A model generated the notes under the pieces. The model did not search any database. It saw nothing but the letters and a program-made list of their open reading frames with translations, and was not told the DNA's origin. Made by a program: the position numbers and the translations under genes. Below are positions 25,339 to 35,738 of a DNA stretch of 64,000 nucleotides, piece after piece (within the stretch, counting starts at the first letter, position 1; the number at the start of each line of letters is the position of its first letter). The stretch comes from Deinococcus betulae (GTDB lineage: Bacteria; Deinococcota; Deinococci; Deinococcales; Deinococcaceae): contig NZ_JAIQXU010000001.1 of the NCBI RefSeq assembly GCF_020166395.1, positions 1 through 64,000 of the forward strand. Reading direction: 5' to 3'.

Positions 25339-26367
25339 TTGGGCAGTTACCTGATTCGCCGCCTGCTGCGGACCGTGCTGGTCATGCTGGGCATCAGCCT
25401 GGTGGTGTTTGTATTTGTCCGTTCTATTCCCGGCGACCCGGCCGTGGCCATGCTGGGCGAACGCGCCACCGCCGAAGCCGCAGCCGCTCTGCGCGAGCAG
25501 CTGGGCCTGAACAAGCCGTGGTTTTTTAATCCAGCCAATCCGCTGGACGCCCAGTACCCCAGATACATGACCGCGCTGCTTCAGGGCGACCTGGGCACAG
25601 GCATCAAGAGCAATATTCCGGTCTGGGATGACCTGAAAGCCCGCTTTCCGGCCACCGCCGAGTTGAGTATTGCCGCGCTGCTGTTTGCCCTGGTGGTCGG
25701 TATGCCGGCAGGTATTCTGGCGGCGCTGCGGCGCAACAGTGGCTGGGACAATCTGGCGACCACCATTTCACTGCTGGGCGTCAGCATGCCCGTCTTCTGG
25801 CTGGGCCTGCTGCTGTCGTACTTTTTTGCCGTCAAACTGGGCTGGCTGCCGCCCAGTGGCCGCCTGGGCACCGACTACGACATTCAGCCCATCACAGGAT
25901 TTAACATTCTGGACGCCCTGCTGCGCGGCCAGCCTGCCGCCGCCTGGGATTCTCTGCGGCACCTGATTCTGCCAGCCATTGCCCTGGGTACCATTCCCCT
26001 GGCCATCATCGCCCGGATCACCCGCAGTTCCATGCTGGATGTGCTGGGCCAGGATTACGTGCGCACCGCCCGCGCCAAGGGGCTGACGCACCGGACCGTC
26101 ACCACCAAACACGCGCTGCGCAATGCCCTGCTGCCCGTGGTCACTGTCATTGGCCTGCAAGCCGGCGCCCTGCTCGGCGGCGCCGTGCTGACCGAAACGA
26201 TCTTCTCGTGGCCAGGTATTGGCTCGTGGGTTTACGAGGCCATCAGTCAGCGTGACTATCCCATTATTCAGGGCGGGGTCATCTTTGCGGCGCTGGTGGT
26301 CAGCGTGGCCAACCTGATCGTGGACCTGAGTTACGCCGCCCTCGACCCGCGCATCCAGTACAGCTGA
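25339..26367 (+). CDS. ABC transporter permease (DppB type)
   Basis: 342 residues starting at TTG (25339), 6 bases after TGGAGG; the open frame upstream has no similarity. Inner-membrane BPD_transp_1 protein with about six membrane segments. N-terminal GSYLIRRLLRTVLVMLGISLVVFVFVRSIPGDPA is the classic DppB start; the ATPase-contact EAA loop is DVLGQDYVRTARAKGL, ending near TKHALRNALLPVV. Pairs with the next gene. Confidence 0.93.
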   Translation: MGSYLIRRLLRTVLVMLGISLVVFVFVRSIPGDPAVAMLGERATAEAAAALREQLGLNKPWFFNPANPLDAQYPRYMTALLQGDLGTGIKSNIPVWDDLKARFPATAELSIAALLFALVVGMPAGILAALRRNSGWDNLATTISLLGVSMPVFWLGLLLSYFFAVKLGWLPPSGRLGTDYDIQPITGFNILDALLRGQPAAAWDSLRHLILPAIALGTIPLAIIARITRSSMLDVLGQDYVRTARAKGLTHRTVTTKHALRNALLPVVTVIGLQAGALLGGAVLTETIFSWPGIGSWVYEAISQRDYPIIQGGVIFAALVVSVANLIVDLSYAALDPRIQYS

Positions 26368-26377
26368 GGGCCATGAC

Positions 26378-27379
26378 ATGACGACTACAACCACTCTTCC
26401 CAGTACCAAACATAAGCAGGACAGTATTTTCTGGCGCCGCTTTCGCCGCTCCACGCCGGGCAAGGTGGGGGCCATCATCGTGGCGGTCTTTGTGCTGCTG
26501 GCGGTCTTTGCCAGTGTCATCAAGCCCTATGACCCCACCACGGACCGCAATTACCGCCTGACCTTAAAAGCCCCCAGCGTCAGCGCCCTCTGGGACAAGG
26601 AGGTGGCCGAGACCTACACCGACCCGGTGACGGGCAAGGTGAACCTGTGGGCCGCGCCGCTTGGGACCGACAACCTGGGCCGCGACATCATGACCCGCGT
26701 GCTCCACGGCACCCGCATCAGCTTGAAAGTGGGCGTGGTGAGCACGGTGCTGGCGCTCATTATAGGATCGCTGCTGGGCGTGCTGGCCGGGTATTTTGGC
26801 GGCTGGCTGGATTCCACACTGGGCTACCTGACGGATGTGATGCTGGCCTTTCCCAGCATTCTGCTCGCCATCGGTTTTGCCAGCATCTTCTCGACCGACA
26901 ATCCACCGCTGCTGATTGCGGGCCTGGACCGCCTCTTCGCGCTCAACAGCCCGCAGCTCGTGACGGCCATGCTGGCGGTGTCTCTGGTGCAGGTGCCAGT
27001 GTACCTGCGTCTGGCGCGCGGCGTGGTGCTGTCGGTGCGCGAGCGTGAGTTCGTGCAGGCGGCGGGCGCGCTGGGGGCCACCCAGGGCCGCATGATCTTC
27101 CAGCATGTGCTGCCCAACAGCCTCTCGCCGCTGATTGTGCAGGGCGCCCTGAGCATCGCCACGGCCACCATCGAGGTCGCTGCGCTGGGCTTCTTAGGCA
27201 TTGGGGCGCAGCCGCCCCTCCCCGAATGGGGCACCATGATCAGCGACAGCCGTCAGTACTACATTGACGCGCCGTGGACGATGGTGTTTCCGGGCCTGGC
27301 CATCTTCTTGACCGTGCTGGGCTTTAACCTGCTGGGCGACGGCCTGCGGGACGTGCTCGACCCCAGAAGCACGCAGTAA
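26378..27379 (+). CDS. ABC transporter permease (DppC type)
   Basis: 333 residues with N-terminal cytoplasmic stretch, TM1 at about 33-50 and the BPD_transp_1 core. Family marks: HPLGTDNLGRDI-like sequence PLGTDNLGRDIMTRVLHGTRISLKVGVV, the EAA loop REFVQAAGALGATQGRMIFQHVLPN and the end LGDGLRDVLDPR. It starts 10 bases after dppB-type gene. No DppD/DppF ATPase genes follow, so the energising subunits must be encoded elsewhere. Confidence 0.93.
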   Translation: MTTTTTLPSTKHKQDSIFWRRFRRSTPGKVGAIIVAVFVLLAVFASVIKPYDPTTDRNYRLTLKAPSVSALWDKEVAETYTDPVTGKVNLWAAPLGTDNLGRDIMTRVLHGTRISLKVGVVSTVLALIIGSLLGVLAGYFGGWLDSTLGYLTDVMLAFPSILLAIGFASIFSTDNPPLLIAGLDRLFALNSPQLVTAMLAVSLVQVPVYLRLARGVVLSVREREFVQAAGALGATQGRMIFQHVLPNSLSPLIVQGALSIATATIEVAALGFLGIGAQPPLPEWGTMISDSRQYYIDAPWTMVFPGLAIFLTVLGFNLLGDGLRDVLDPRSTQ

Positions 27380-27394
27380 GAGATAGTGAGGGTA

Positions 27395-27427
27395 AAGAAG
27401 GGCGAGCCGCGTGGTCTCGCCCTTCTT
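27395..27427. terminator. Terminator of the ABC importer operon
   Basis: AAGAAGGGCGAG (27395-27406) and CTCGCCCTTCTT (27416-27427), perfect 12-bp stem, 9-base loop. It also faces the convergent AroE-like gene. The remaining bases to 27563 show no gene. Confidence 0.85.
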
Positions 27428-27563
27428 GCTGGTATGAGGACGGTGCTGGATGGCCGTTAGACCTTGATGCGCCCAGCTGACTAGGGCGTCACCCAGTGAG
27501 CCGCTCCCGCTTACTGCGGCGCTGCATCTATCGCCTCACCCTGAATATTCCCTGGGGCCACAT

Positions 27564-28313
27564 TCAATCCAGCGCGTGTAAGGCTCCCTCCAAGTCCTGC
27601 GCGTGAAAGCGCTGGCCCGTCGCATGGGCGAGTTGACGGGCCAGGCGGCGCAGAGGCAGGGGACGCAGATCCAGGCTGCCTGCCCCGGTGCCGCTGACAT
27701 TGGCGTGGCCGGTCAGGTCAATGACGGTGTGGTAGGGCTGAACCAGGCCGGGCGGCAACTCTCCGGCCGTCAGCACGATCAGGTCAGCGCGGCCGGCCAG
27801 GTCGTTCACGCTGGGGTCGCGGCGGCTGAGGGGATAGACGCGCACGCCAGCCGGCACGTCACGCGCCGCCCGCTCAGCGTCAGGCGCACTGGCGGCCACC
27901 ACACCTAGCTCGGTAAAGCCCAGCCGGGCCAGGGGCAAAGCCAGGGCCAGGTCGCCCGCATGCTGACCCAATAGCACGGCGCTGGCCCCCCGCGAGGCGT
28001 AGCCCGAGTCGTTCAGCAGATCCGTTAGGGCGTCGGCCCGGGCGAAAGTGCCGTGCAGGCTGCCAGAAAACGCCACTGCGTCCACCCGGCCCACCCGGCG
28101 GGCCGCCGCATCAGGGGACACCTGTTCGAACACGTGAGCCTCCTGACTGGGATGGACCAGCGCGCCGGTAAAGCGCAGCGGCCGGCAGGCGTCTAGCACC
28201 TTGCCCAGGTCGTCGGTCGGCACCGACAGCGCAATGATGCCCAGGTCACGCAGGGCGCGGGCGGCGTGGGTGGTGTAACCAATCAGGGCCAGAGGCGTGT
28301 CAAACGCGGGCAT
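27564..28313 (-). CDS. Degenerate shikimate dehydrogenase-like protein
   Basis: 249 residues with the overall AroE layout: an N-terminal substrate-like domain (PLALIGYTTHAARALRDLGI, FTGALVHPSQEAHVFEQV, GRVDAVAFSGSLHGTF) and a Rossmann domain (SAVLLGQHAGDLALALPLARLGFTELGVVAAS). The usual PHK catalytic lysine motif is HPSQ (54-57) and the NTD motif is absent (around 88-94), so shikimate reduction is unlikely. The glycine loop is altered too. It may be a scaffold or bind another ligand. TACACT (complement of 28322-28327) lies 8 bases before the ATG. Confidence 0.6.
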   Translation of the reverse strand: MPAFDTPLALIGYTTHAARALRDLGIIALSVPTDDLGKVLDACRPLRFTGALVHPSQEAHVFEQVSPDAAARRVGRVDAVAFSGSLHGTFARADALTDLLNDSGYASRGASAVLLGQHAGDLALALPLARLGFTELGVVAASAPDAERAARDVPAGVRVYPLSRRDPSVNDLAGRADLIVLTAGELPPGLVQPYHTVIDLTGHANVSGTGAGSLDLRPLPLRRLARQLAHATGQRFHAQDLEGALHALD

Positions 28314-28417
28314 TGAGTTTCAGTGTAGCCCGGCTGACGAGTGGGACGGCTGTGAGACGACTGCCGGCTTTCACGCCTGCGTCTGAGCAGAGCGCAAAGT
28401 GGCCAATTCAACCCCTG

Positions 28418-28577
28418 ATGCGGATTCCGCTTCATTGCAGCACAGCGAGAAAAGCACCGTCTGCGCTTCCATATCGCGGAATCCGCATCTTTTCCTGCTC
28501 GCTCTGCTGCGCAGATTTCCAAGTCCGCTCGGATTCCACCCGGCATTCTGCTCGATTCAATCGAAGTCCGTATGAAG
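28418..28577. repeat. Dispersed mosaic intergenic repeat, copy C
   Basis: The longest copy. Its first half (28420-28496) is the inverse of copy B; its second half matches the inverse of copy A (GCTCGGATTCCACCCGGCA, then CTGCTCGATTCAATCGAAGTCCG). Internal GGAATCCGCATCTTTTCCTGCTCGC is shared with copies B and D. The flanks 28314-28417 and 28578-28693 carry no gene. Confidence 0.8.
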
Positions 28578-28693
28578 TCCACTTTTTAGACAGAAGGGCC
28601 ACGCAAAGGCCAGAAGGACGACCAAACTGAACAGAGAAGACCCGAATCTCACTCTGTCCTCCCCATTTGCCAGGGCGACCGGCCCCTCCCCCC

Positions 28694-29832
28694 TTACCCC
28701 CAGTCGGCAGGGCGCTCGGTCAGGCCAAAATGCCAGGCAATCGCCTGGGCAATCCGTGTTCCAGCGTGGCCGTCGCCGTAAGGGTTGCGGGCCTGGCGCA
28801 TGGCCTGCAAAGTCTCTGCGCTGCCCAGGAGGCCGCTCAGGACCGCCTCCAAGCCTGCCGGGTCGTTGCCGGCCAGGGTCAGAACGCCCGCCTCTATACC
28901 TTCAGGGCGCTCGGTGACGTTGCGCAGCACGGCCACGGGAACGCCCAGGGCCGCGCCTTCCTCCTGAAGCCCTCCGCTGTCGGTGGCCAGCAGGCGGGAC
29001 GCCGCCATCAGAGGCGCCATGTCGCTGTAATCCAGCGGGTCTACCAGCTCGAAGTTGGGCACGTCCGACAGAACCGGGCGCACCGCTTCCTGCACAGCGG
29101 GCGACAGGTGAACCGGGTAAATAAAGTGGTGGTCGGGGTGGGCCTGGGCCACGCGGGCCAGGGCCAGCGCCATCTCACGCATCATGGGCTGGTTCTCGCG
29201 GCGGTGCATGGTCACGGTGACCAGTGGCTGCCCAGCTTCTACCCGCGCCCGCCACCCGGCGCGCAGAGGGACGCGGCCCGCGACCTCACGCACCGCGTCT
29301 ACCGCCGTCTGACCCGTCACAAAGATGCCCGCCTCGGACTTGCCTTCACGCACCAGATTGGCCTTACTGCCGGCAGTGGGGGCAAAATCCAGGGTGGAGA
29401 GGACACCGGTCAGGCGGCGGTTGGCCTCCTCAGGAAAGGGCTCCTTCAGGCTGCCGCTGCGCAGTCCGGCCTCAACGTGCCCCACCGGAATGCCCTCATA
29501 GAAGGCGGCCAGCGCCACGCAAAAGGAGGTGGTGGTGTCGCCGTGAACCAGCACCATGTCAGCGCCCATTTCGCGCAGCACGCGCCCGGCCTGCGGGACG
29601 ATGCGGGCGGTCAGGTCGGCCAGGGTCTGCCGGTCGGTCATGACATTCAGGTCGCGGTCGGGCGTCAGCCCAAAGACCGCCAGCGCGCCGTCGAGCATTT
29701 GCCGCTGCTGTCCAGTGGACAGGATGGACGCGTGAAGCCCGGCTTGTGCCTGAACGGCGGCGTACACAGGAGCCATTTTGGTGGCTTCGGGGCGGGTGCC
29801 AAAGGCCAGAACAACGTGTTTGGTGGTATGCA

Positions 29833-29833
<1 letters not shown>
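28694..29833 (-). CDS. wecB: UDP-N-acetylglucosamine 2-epimerase (non-hydrolysing)
   Basis: 379 residues from the ATG at 29833, overlapping the previous stop by one base (TGATG). It interconverts UDP-GlcNAc and UDP-ManNAc for surface polysaccharide. Family marks: [21 protein letters not shown] at the start, [32 protein letters not shown] (about 93-124), VTMHRRENQ and [31 protein letters not shown] near the end. Coupled translation with the WecA-type gene points to one lipid-linked glycan pathway. Confidence 0.95.
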
Positions 29834-30969
<1,136 letters not shown>

Positions 30970-31486
30970 AAACGGCCCCAAGTGTAACGGCTGGAACATG
31001 GGGGGACGTCAACCAGAAGGAGGGGTGCGGCGCGCTGAGCAACACACCGCCATCTAGGGCTCTGCGATGTTCGCCACGAGCTGGGCCGGGGGCCGCTGCT
31101 CCTTCCAGCAGTTGGCCGACAGTGGAACCAGTAGCGAACTGTATGAGGTTACCCACACCAACATCAGCGGTGCTAAGGGCGTGGAGATCACCTTGCTTTC
31201 CAATGGCCAGCTGCTCTACAGGCGGGCTTCGTTGAACTCACACAGTTTCGGCACCAATTGCTAGGGTTCAGGTCGCCGCCTGGTGCAGGGTTAATGGCCA
31301 GTAGGTTGGCGGCATCAAGTACGCACTACCCAAGCGTCGGAGCGGAGGCCGGGCTACGCTGACAAAAGGAGCAGGTCAGGCCGCTCGTGGTGCGCAACAT
31401 TCAGCATGATGCGCAAGATTGGCCCGGCCGACATCATCCGGTCTCTAGCTCTTCTGTTTCGCCGAATATTCTGACGGGTGATGAAC

Positions 31487-31523
31487 CCAGAGCCACCTCA
31501 GATTCATCCCGAAGTGGCTCTGG
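31487..31523. terminator. Hairpin downstream of upp (second)
   Basis: CCAGAGCCAC (31487-31496) and GTGGCTCTGG (31514-31523), perfect 10-bp stem. Confidence 0.55.
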
Positions 31524-31540
31524 ATTGTCTGGATAGGAAT

Positions 31541-31574
31541 CGGCATTCACCCCTATAGCTGTGACTGAATGCCG
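31541..31574. terminator. Hairpin downstream of upp (first)
   Basis: CGGCATTCA (31541-31549) and TGAATGCCG (31566-31574), 9-bp stem, 16-base loop, 18 bases past the upp stop. Confidence 0.55.
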
Positions 31575-31592
31575 GCGCTTATGTCCTGCAGC

Positions 31593-32216
31593 CTACTTGG
31601 TGCCGTAGATGCGGTCGCCTGCGTCGCCCAGGCCCGGCACGATATAGCCGTGGTCGTTCAGGTGGCTGTCCACCGCCGCCACCACGATTTCCACGTCCGG
31701 GTGGTCGCGCTCGATAACCTGGATGCCCTCAGGAGCCGCAAGGATACACATCAGCTTGATGGTGGTGGCCCCAGCCTCCTTCAAAAAGGCAATGGCCGCG
31801 CTGGCACTGCCCCCTGTGGCCAGCATGGGGTCGGTTAGAAAGACGCGGCGCTCGGCAATGTCGGCAGGCAGCTTGTTGTAGTAGGCCACAGGCGCGAGGG
31901 TCTGGGGGTCACGGTACAGGCCGATATGCCCCACTTTGGCAGCCGGCACCAGCTGCACAATGGCGTCTGTCATGACCAGCCCGGCGCGCAAGATGGCCAC
32001 CAGGGCCAGCTTTTTGCCGCTCAGCATCGGAAAATCGTCTTCCACGATAGGGGTGTGCAGGCGCTCAGGGGCCAGGTCGAGGTCGCGCATGGCCTCGTAG
32101 GCCAGCAGCAGGCTCAGTTCGCCGGCCAGCTCGCGGAATTCTTTGACGCCCGTGCGCACATCGCGCATGATGGACAGCTTGTGTTGAACGAGGGGGTGAG
32201 TCACGACCGTAACCAT
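31593..32216 (-). CDS. upp: Uracil phosphoribosyltransferase
   Basis: 207 residues. Pyrimidine salvage enzyme that makes UMP from uracil and PRPP in the cytoplasm. Begins [18 protein letters not shown], the canonical start; PRPP/uracil sites are visible in [31 protein letters not shown] (PRPP loop) and [17 protein letters not shown] at the C-terminus. The ATG at 32216 lies 7 bases after TATGGT (complement of 32224-32229), so it is preferred over the in-frame ATG at 32228. Single gene. Confidence 0.96.
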   Translation of the reverse strand: MVTVVTHPLVQHKLSIMRDVRTGVKEFRELAGELSLLLAYEAMRDLDLAPERLHTPIVEDDFPMLSGKKLALVAILRAGLVMTDAIVQLVPAAKVGHIGLYRDPQTLAPVAYYNKLPADIAERRVFLTDPMLATGGSASAAIAFLKEAGATTIKLMCILAAPEGIQVIERDHPDVEIVVAAVDSHLNDHGYIVPGLGDAGDRIYGTK

Positions 32217-32251
32217 GTGCCCCACCATACCGCCGCCCCGCGCCCATGCGC

Positions 32252-33103
32252 CTAGCCGGGCAGCCGGGCCAGGACGTGCCGGGCACGCGGCACCTTGGCG
32301 TCACGCTGGCCCTCGAATTCATACGGCTCGTTCATCAGAAACCAGTACAGGTCATGCAGGGTCGTCATGGCCAGGTAAGCGCGGTAACGGGTCAGCGTGG
32401 CGCGGTCCTGGTCCGGCAGCAGAGACAGGGCCGCCTGAAGACTCTCATCGGGGGGCAGCAGGTCGAGGGTGCCGGTTTTCAGCAGCGCCAGGTCCCGCAG
32501 GGGGTCGTCCCAGGCGGCTTTGGTCCAGTCAATGACCAGCACCTCGCCGCTCTCTGGATTCATCAGGATGTTGTCGTGCCACAGGTCCAGATGGCAAAAG
32601 GCGGCCGGGCCCGCCAGCAGGCCGCGTTCCAGCGGAACCTCCACAGCGTCAAACAGGTCGCCCAGCGGGTAGGCGGCCAGGGCGCTGCGAAACCGGCGCA
32701 GCCGCTCCTGCACCCGCCGCAGGTCCACGTGGCCGGCCCGCTCGCGGTGCAGCCCGGCCAGTTGGTCGCGCAGCTGGGGCAGGGCGCGCGGCACGTCTGC
32801 GGCGCGCAGAGGCCGGCCGGGAAAACGGCGCAGAATCAGGGCCTCAATTCCGTCGGCCTCGGTGGCGTCCTGCACCCAGGCCCCCAGGCCCGCGCGGCGC
32901 ATGTTGCGGGCCTCGGTGCGGTGGTCGCCCTGGTGGTTGCGGTAAACCTTGACCACGGTCTGCCCGTCGGCCGTGGCATACACGCGGCTTTGCATCCCCG
33001 AATCCATCGGGGTCAGCGGGCCGTACTGCGCTTCGAGCACCGGAAACCGGGCCGGGGGCGCGTCACCGGGCTGGGCGGGCCGCAGGGTCACGCCCCCCCC
33101 CAC
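32252..33103 (-). CDS. Aminoglycoside phosphotransferase-like kinase family protein
   Basis: About 283 residues. Kinase-like fold: [20 protein letters not shown] (ATP Lys), [11 protein letters not shown], the catalytic loop [39 protein letters not shown] with catalytic Asp, Asn and metal Asp. The APH/choline kinase/fructosamine kinase family phosphorylates small hydroxyl compounds; the substrate is unknown and resistance should not be assumed. The start is uncertain: GTG at 33103 or GTG at 33091, which flank a run of nine G on the coding strand (33093-33101). It follows the GAF/HD gene closely. Confidence 0.8.
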   Translation of the reverse strand: MGGGVTLRPAQPGDAPPARFPVLEAQYGPLTPMDSGMQSRVYATADGQTVVKVYRNHQGDHRTEARNMRRAGLGAWVQDATEADGIEALILRRFPGRPLRAADVPRALPQLRDQLAGLHRERAGHVDLRRVQERLRRFRSALAAYPLGDLFDAVEVPLERGLLAGPAAFCHLDLWHDNILMNPESGEVLVIDWTKAAWDDPLRDLALLKTGTLDLLPPDESLQAALSLLPDQDRATLTRYRAYLAMTTLHDLYWFLMNEPYEFEGQRDAKVPRARHVLARLPG

Positions 33104-33113
33104 AGCGGCGCAC

Positions 33114-34130
33114 TCACTGCGGCAGTTTCTCCAGCAGCCCCGTCAGCCGGGGATCAAGCGCCTTGCCCGCCTGGGCGCGCACGCGGTCCGCGTCCCCCAG
33201 CCGCACGTAGGCGTTGGCCACCGCCAGAATGCGGGCGTACAGCGGGATATCCTCGGCGGCCAGGCGGTCAGGTTCACCCTGGCCGTCCCAGCGCTCGTGG
33301 TGGTGTCGCACAGCCTTCATGGCCTCACTGAGATGCGGCACCCCATGCAGAAAGTTAGCCCCCACCTGTGCGTGCCCCTGCTCGCCGTGAATCTTGCCGA
33401 TGTCGTGCAGCATGGCGGCGTACCAGACCTCTTCCTGCTCGCGCTCGGTCAGGCCGACCAGCTTGCCCAACTTGACGCTCACGTCCGCCACCGACTGGGA
33501 ATGCCCCAGGGCATCAAATTCGCCGCTCTCGACGGCCTCGACCAGAGCGCTCGTCAGGTGCCGGGAGGCCGCGCGCCACTCCTCGCGGCTTTCGAGGACG
33601 CCCAGCAGGGGTGCCACGGCCGCCGCCCATTTGGTCACAGCTTCCTGGGTGGCGGGGGCCAGGCCCTCGGGGCCTGTGCGGTCCAGCACCAGCGCGCCCA
33701 GATTGCGGCCGCGCACCGTCAGCGGCACGACCAGCGACACGGTGACCGCGCGCATGCCCGCCTCGTCCAGCAGCGCCGTCACCTCAGACGGGCTGCCCTC
33801 GTACAATTCCCGGGCGCCGTCGGCCAGGATGCGCGGGCGCATAGAGGCCCACGGCCCGCCCAGGGCCACGCCCAGCAGCGCCTTGGGGTAGCCCAGCACC
33901 GCCGCCACCCGGTCCTGGCCCCGGCGCACCACCGCAAAGCCCTGCACGCCCCCGCCCATCAGGGCCGCAGCGTGCGACAGAGCGCCTTCCAAAATGCCCT
34001 CCTGGCTGGGGCGGGCCAGCAGGTCAGCGATGACCCTGGTGGCGTCGAGGCTCTCACCCGCTGGCGTACCGGACCCGCGCGGGTCGGCAGGGCTGGGCGT
34101 CTGCTGGGGGGTGCGGGGGCGCCTGAACAC
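33114..34130 (-). CDS. GAF and HD (HD-GYP-like) domain protein
   Basis: 338 residues from GTG at 34130, 9 bases after TATACT (complement of 34140-34145). A GAF-type sensor fold spans about 40-180; an HD phosphohydrolase domain spans about 195-320 with metal ligands H242/D243 in [22 protein letters not shown] and [12 protein letters not shown] at 276-287. HD-GYP enzymes degrade cyclic di-GMP; here the GYP tripeptide is GEP (285-287) and the following region is shortened, so activity on c-di-GMP is uncertain. Cotranscribed with the kinase-like gene. Confidence 0.85.
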   Translation of the reverse strand: MFRRPRTPQQTPSPADPRGSGTPAGESLDATRVIADLLARPSQEGILEGALSHAAALMGGGVQGFAVVRRGQDRVAAVLGYPKALLGVALGGPWASMRPRILADGARELYEGSPSEVTALLDEAGMRAVTVSLVVPLTVRGRNLGALVLDRTGPEGLAPATQEAVTKWAAAVAPLLGVLESREEWRAASRHLTSALVEAVESGEFDALGHSQSVADVSVKLGKLVGLTEREQEEVWYAAMLHDIGKIHGEQGHAQVGANFLHGVPHLSEAMKAVRHHHERWDGQGEPDRLAAEDIPLYARILAVANAYVRLGDADRVRAQAGKALDPRLTGLLEKLPQ

Positions 34131-34139
34131 GTTGCCGGT

Positions 34140-34158
34140 AGTATACCCGCGCTACCCT
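34140..34158. promoter_or_regulatory. Overlapping divergent promoters
   Basis: AGTATA at 34140-34145 (TATACT on the minus strand, for the GAF/HD gene) and TACCCT at 34153-34158 (plus strand, for the YkgJ-like gene). Both lie 7-9 bases from their starts; only 35 bases separate the two coding regions, so the -35 regions overlap coding sequence and one polymerase should exclude the other. Confidence 0.65.
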
Positions 34159-34165
34159 GCCCCGC

Positions 34166-34903
34166 ATGACGGCCTCTCCCTTTCCCCACGAGTCGGTCAC
34201 GGCGCCCGTTCAACAGGCCTATGCCCGCTACGAGCGCCAGGCCAAAAGCTGGCTGACCGGCTACGCGCAGCGCGGCGGACGGGTGTTTTGCGGCGCGGGG
34301 TGCAGTGCGTGCTGCACCATGCCCATCCGGGTGAGCCTGGCCGAGGCGCTGCTGATGGCCAGGGCAGTGGACGAGGCGCAGGCCAGCGCCGTCGAGACCC
34401 ACGCCCGCGCCGCCGTTCAGAACGCCCGCACCGCGCGCGACGACGATGAATATGTGCGCCGCCACCGCCTGGAATTGGGGTTCTGCCCCATTCTGGACCG
34501 CGAGACCGGCAGTTGCAGCCGCTATGAGGCGCGGCCCACACGCTGCCGCGACACCTACAGCGCTTTTCCGGCCCACTACTGCGAGGCCGAGACCTGGGAG
34601 CGCATGAGCCGCCGGGAGCAGGCCGAGTACCGCCGCGAGGTGGCCCGCACGCCCGGCACCGACGGCGAACTGCACTTTATTGCCCCTCTGGAACACCTCT
34701 CGGAGCCGGTGTGGGCGGCCGCTGCCCGCGCCATGCGCCGCGAGTGGGGCCTAGAGGTCTGGGGCGACTTCTGGCTGCTGACCACGCTGGCCGCCGACGC
34801 CAAGTTCATGGCGGCCGTTGCCGCTGGGGATGCGCGCCGGGCCTGGCAGGTCGCTTCAGGACGCGGGCTGGCCCACCGGATGCTGCTGGAATTCGGGGAG
34901 TAA
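34166..34903 (+). CDS. YkgJ-type cysteine cluster protein
   Basis: 245 residues. Cysteines are clustered as [18 protein letters not shown] (about 37-54), [28 protein letters not shown] (about 109-137) and HYC, the pattern of the YkgJ/UPF0153 family proposed to bind zinc or an Fe-S cluster. Function unknown. Leaderless ATG 7 bases after TACCCT. Followed by the hairpin at 34932-34948. Confidence 0.8.
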   Translation: MTASPFPHESVTAPVQQAYARYERQAKSWLTGYAQRGGRVFCGAGCSACCTMPIRVSLAEALLMARAVDEAQASAVETHARAAVQNARTARDDDEYVRRHRLELGFCPILDRETGSCSRYEARPTRCRDTYSAFPAHYCEAETWERMSRREQAEYRREVARTPGTDGELHFIAPLEHLSEPVWAAAARAMRREWGLEVWGDFWLLTTLAADAKFMAAVAAGDARRAWQVASGRGLAHRMLLEFGE

Positions 34904-34931
34904 GGAGCCCCCCACAGCCAAAAGAGAAACC

Positions 34932-34953
34932 CCCGCGCCAGGCGGGGATTTTC
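34932..34953. terminator. Bidirectional terminator between the YkgJ-like gene and tRNA-Val
   Basis: CCCCGC (34932-34937) and GCGGGG (34943-34948) with GCCAG loop; TTTT follows on the plus strand and a T-rich GTTTCTCTTTT on the minus strand. Confidence 0.85.
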
Positions 34954-34955
34954 TG

Positions 34956-35030
<75 letters not shown>

Positions 35031-35133
35031 ACGCGGCCTGACATCGTAAAGGCTCCGGGCGCCCGGCGCAAGGGGGAGGGGCGCGGCAGGGCAGGCTTTG
35101 TGAGCGCATGCCGGTCTGGCACACCTGCTGGGG

Positions 35134-35187
35134 TATACTGGGGGCCGTTCCTCGAACGAGGGGTGGGTGAACAGACCCACCTTTTTT
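35134..35187 (+). promoter_or_regulatory. Promoter and attenuator-like leader of the rimP-nusA-infB operon
   Basis: TATACT at 35134-35139 starts the leader. CCTCG-AA-CGAGG (35150-35161) forms one hairpin and GGTGGGT (35162-35168) with ACCCACC (35175-35181) and GAACAG loop a second, followed immediately by TTTTTT (35182-35187): a classical intrinsic terminator about 35 bases after the expected start and 48 bases before rimP. The operon is autoregulated by NusA in E. coli, so premature termination here is plausible. Confidence 0.75.
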
Positions 35188-35235
35188 CGTGGAGGGGGTG
35201 GTTGAACAGGCTGGCTCTGCGCTGGCCGAGACAAT

Positions 35236-35697
35236 ATGAATAACAACGCAACACACAATCTGGAGCAGCTGGCCCGCACGGCCCTCGATCCCCTGGGATA
35301 CGAGGTGCTGGAAGTTCAGGTGCAGAATCTGGGCGGACAACCGATTGTCCTGATTCGCATTGACCGCCTTGACGAGCAGCCGGTCACGGTGGACGACCTG
35401 ACGAAAGCCAGCCGCGCTGCCGAGGTCGAGTTTGACCAGGCCGACCCGATTGCCGGCGAGTACCGCCTGGAATTCGAGTCGCCGGGCGGCAAGCGGCCCC
35501 TGCTGCGGGCGCGCCATTTCGAGCGCATGCTGGGGCTGAAAGCGCGGGTGCGCGGCGAGGGCGGCGTGGCTTTCACGGCCCCTATTCAGGCAGTCGAGGG
35601 TGACCGCGTGACCTTCATGGTGGGCGGCGAGGCACAGATCCTGACGGTCGGCACCTTTCAGGCCAACCTGGCCGAGTTCCCTGACCGTCACCGTTAA
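35236..35697 (+). CDS. rimP: Ribosome maturation factor RimP
   Basis: 153 residues. RimP binds the 30S subunit during assembly. N-terminal domain LARTALDPLGYEVLEVQVQNLGGQPIVLIRIDRLDEQPVTVDDLTKASRAAEVEF, then YRLEFESPGGKRPLLRARHFERMLGLKARVR and a C-terminal SH3-like barrel. First gene of the rimP-nusA-rnpM-infB operon, the conserved bacterial order. Promoter and leader terminator lie upstream. Confidence 0.95.
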   Translation: MNNNATHNLEQLARTALDPLGYEVLEVQVQNLGGQPIVLIRIDRLDEQPVTVDDLTKASRAAEVEFDQADPIAGEYRLEFESPGGKRPLLRARHFERMLGLKARVRGEGGVAFTAPIQAVEGDRVTFMVGGEAQILTVGTFQANLAEFPDRHR

Positions 35698-35738
35698 TCA
35701 AGGCTGCACCCCCAGGGCGGGGGCAAAGGAAGAGTGAG

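Larger units (their letters stand above)
30987..31592. other. Long intergenic region, no firm gene
   Basis: About 600 bases. A 65-codon frame at 31067-31264 (plus strand; Ser/Thr-rich, SFQQLADSGTSSELYEVTHTN, ITLLSNGQLLYRR) might encode the remnant of a secreted protein, but it has no ribosome site and no start support. The rest is non-coding; the right part holds the two hairpins at 31487-31574. Confidence 0.35.

Noticed and set aside
31067..31264. 65-codon frame in the wecA-upp intergenic region
   Set aside because: No ribosome site, no family; TAGGGC before it does not match TANNNT. Recorded only as part of the intergenic entry.
32252..33103. Aminoglycoside resistance gene
   Set aside because: The fold is APH-like, but the family includes many metabolic kinases and nothing in the context points to resistance.
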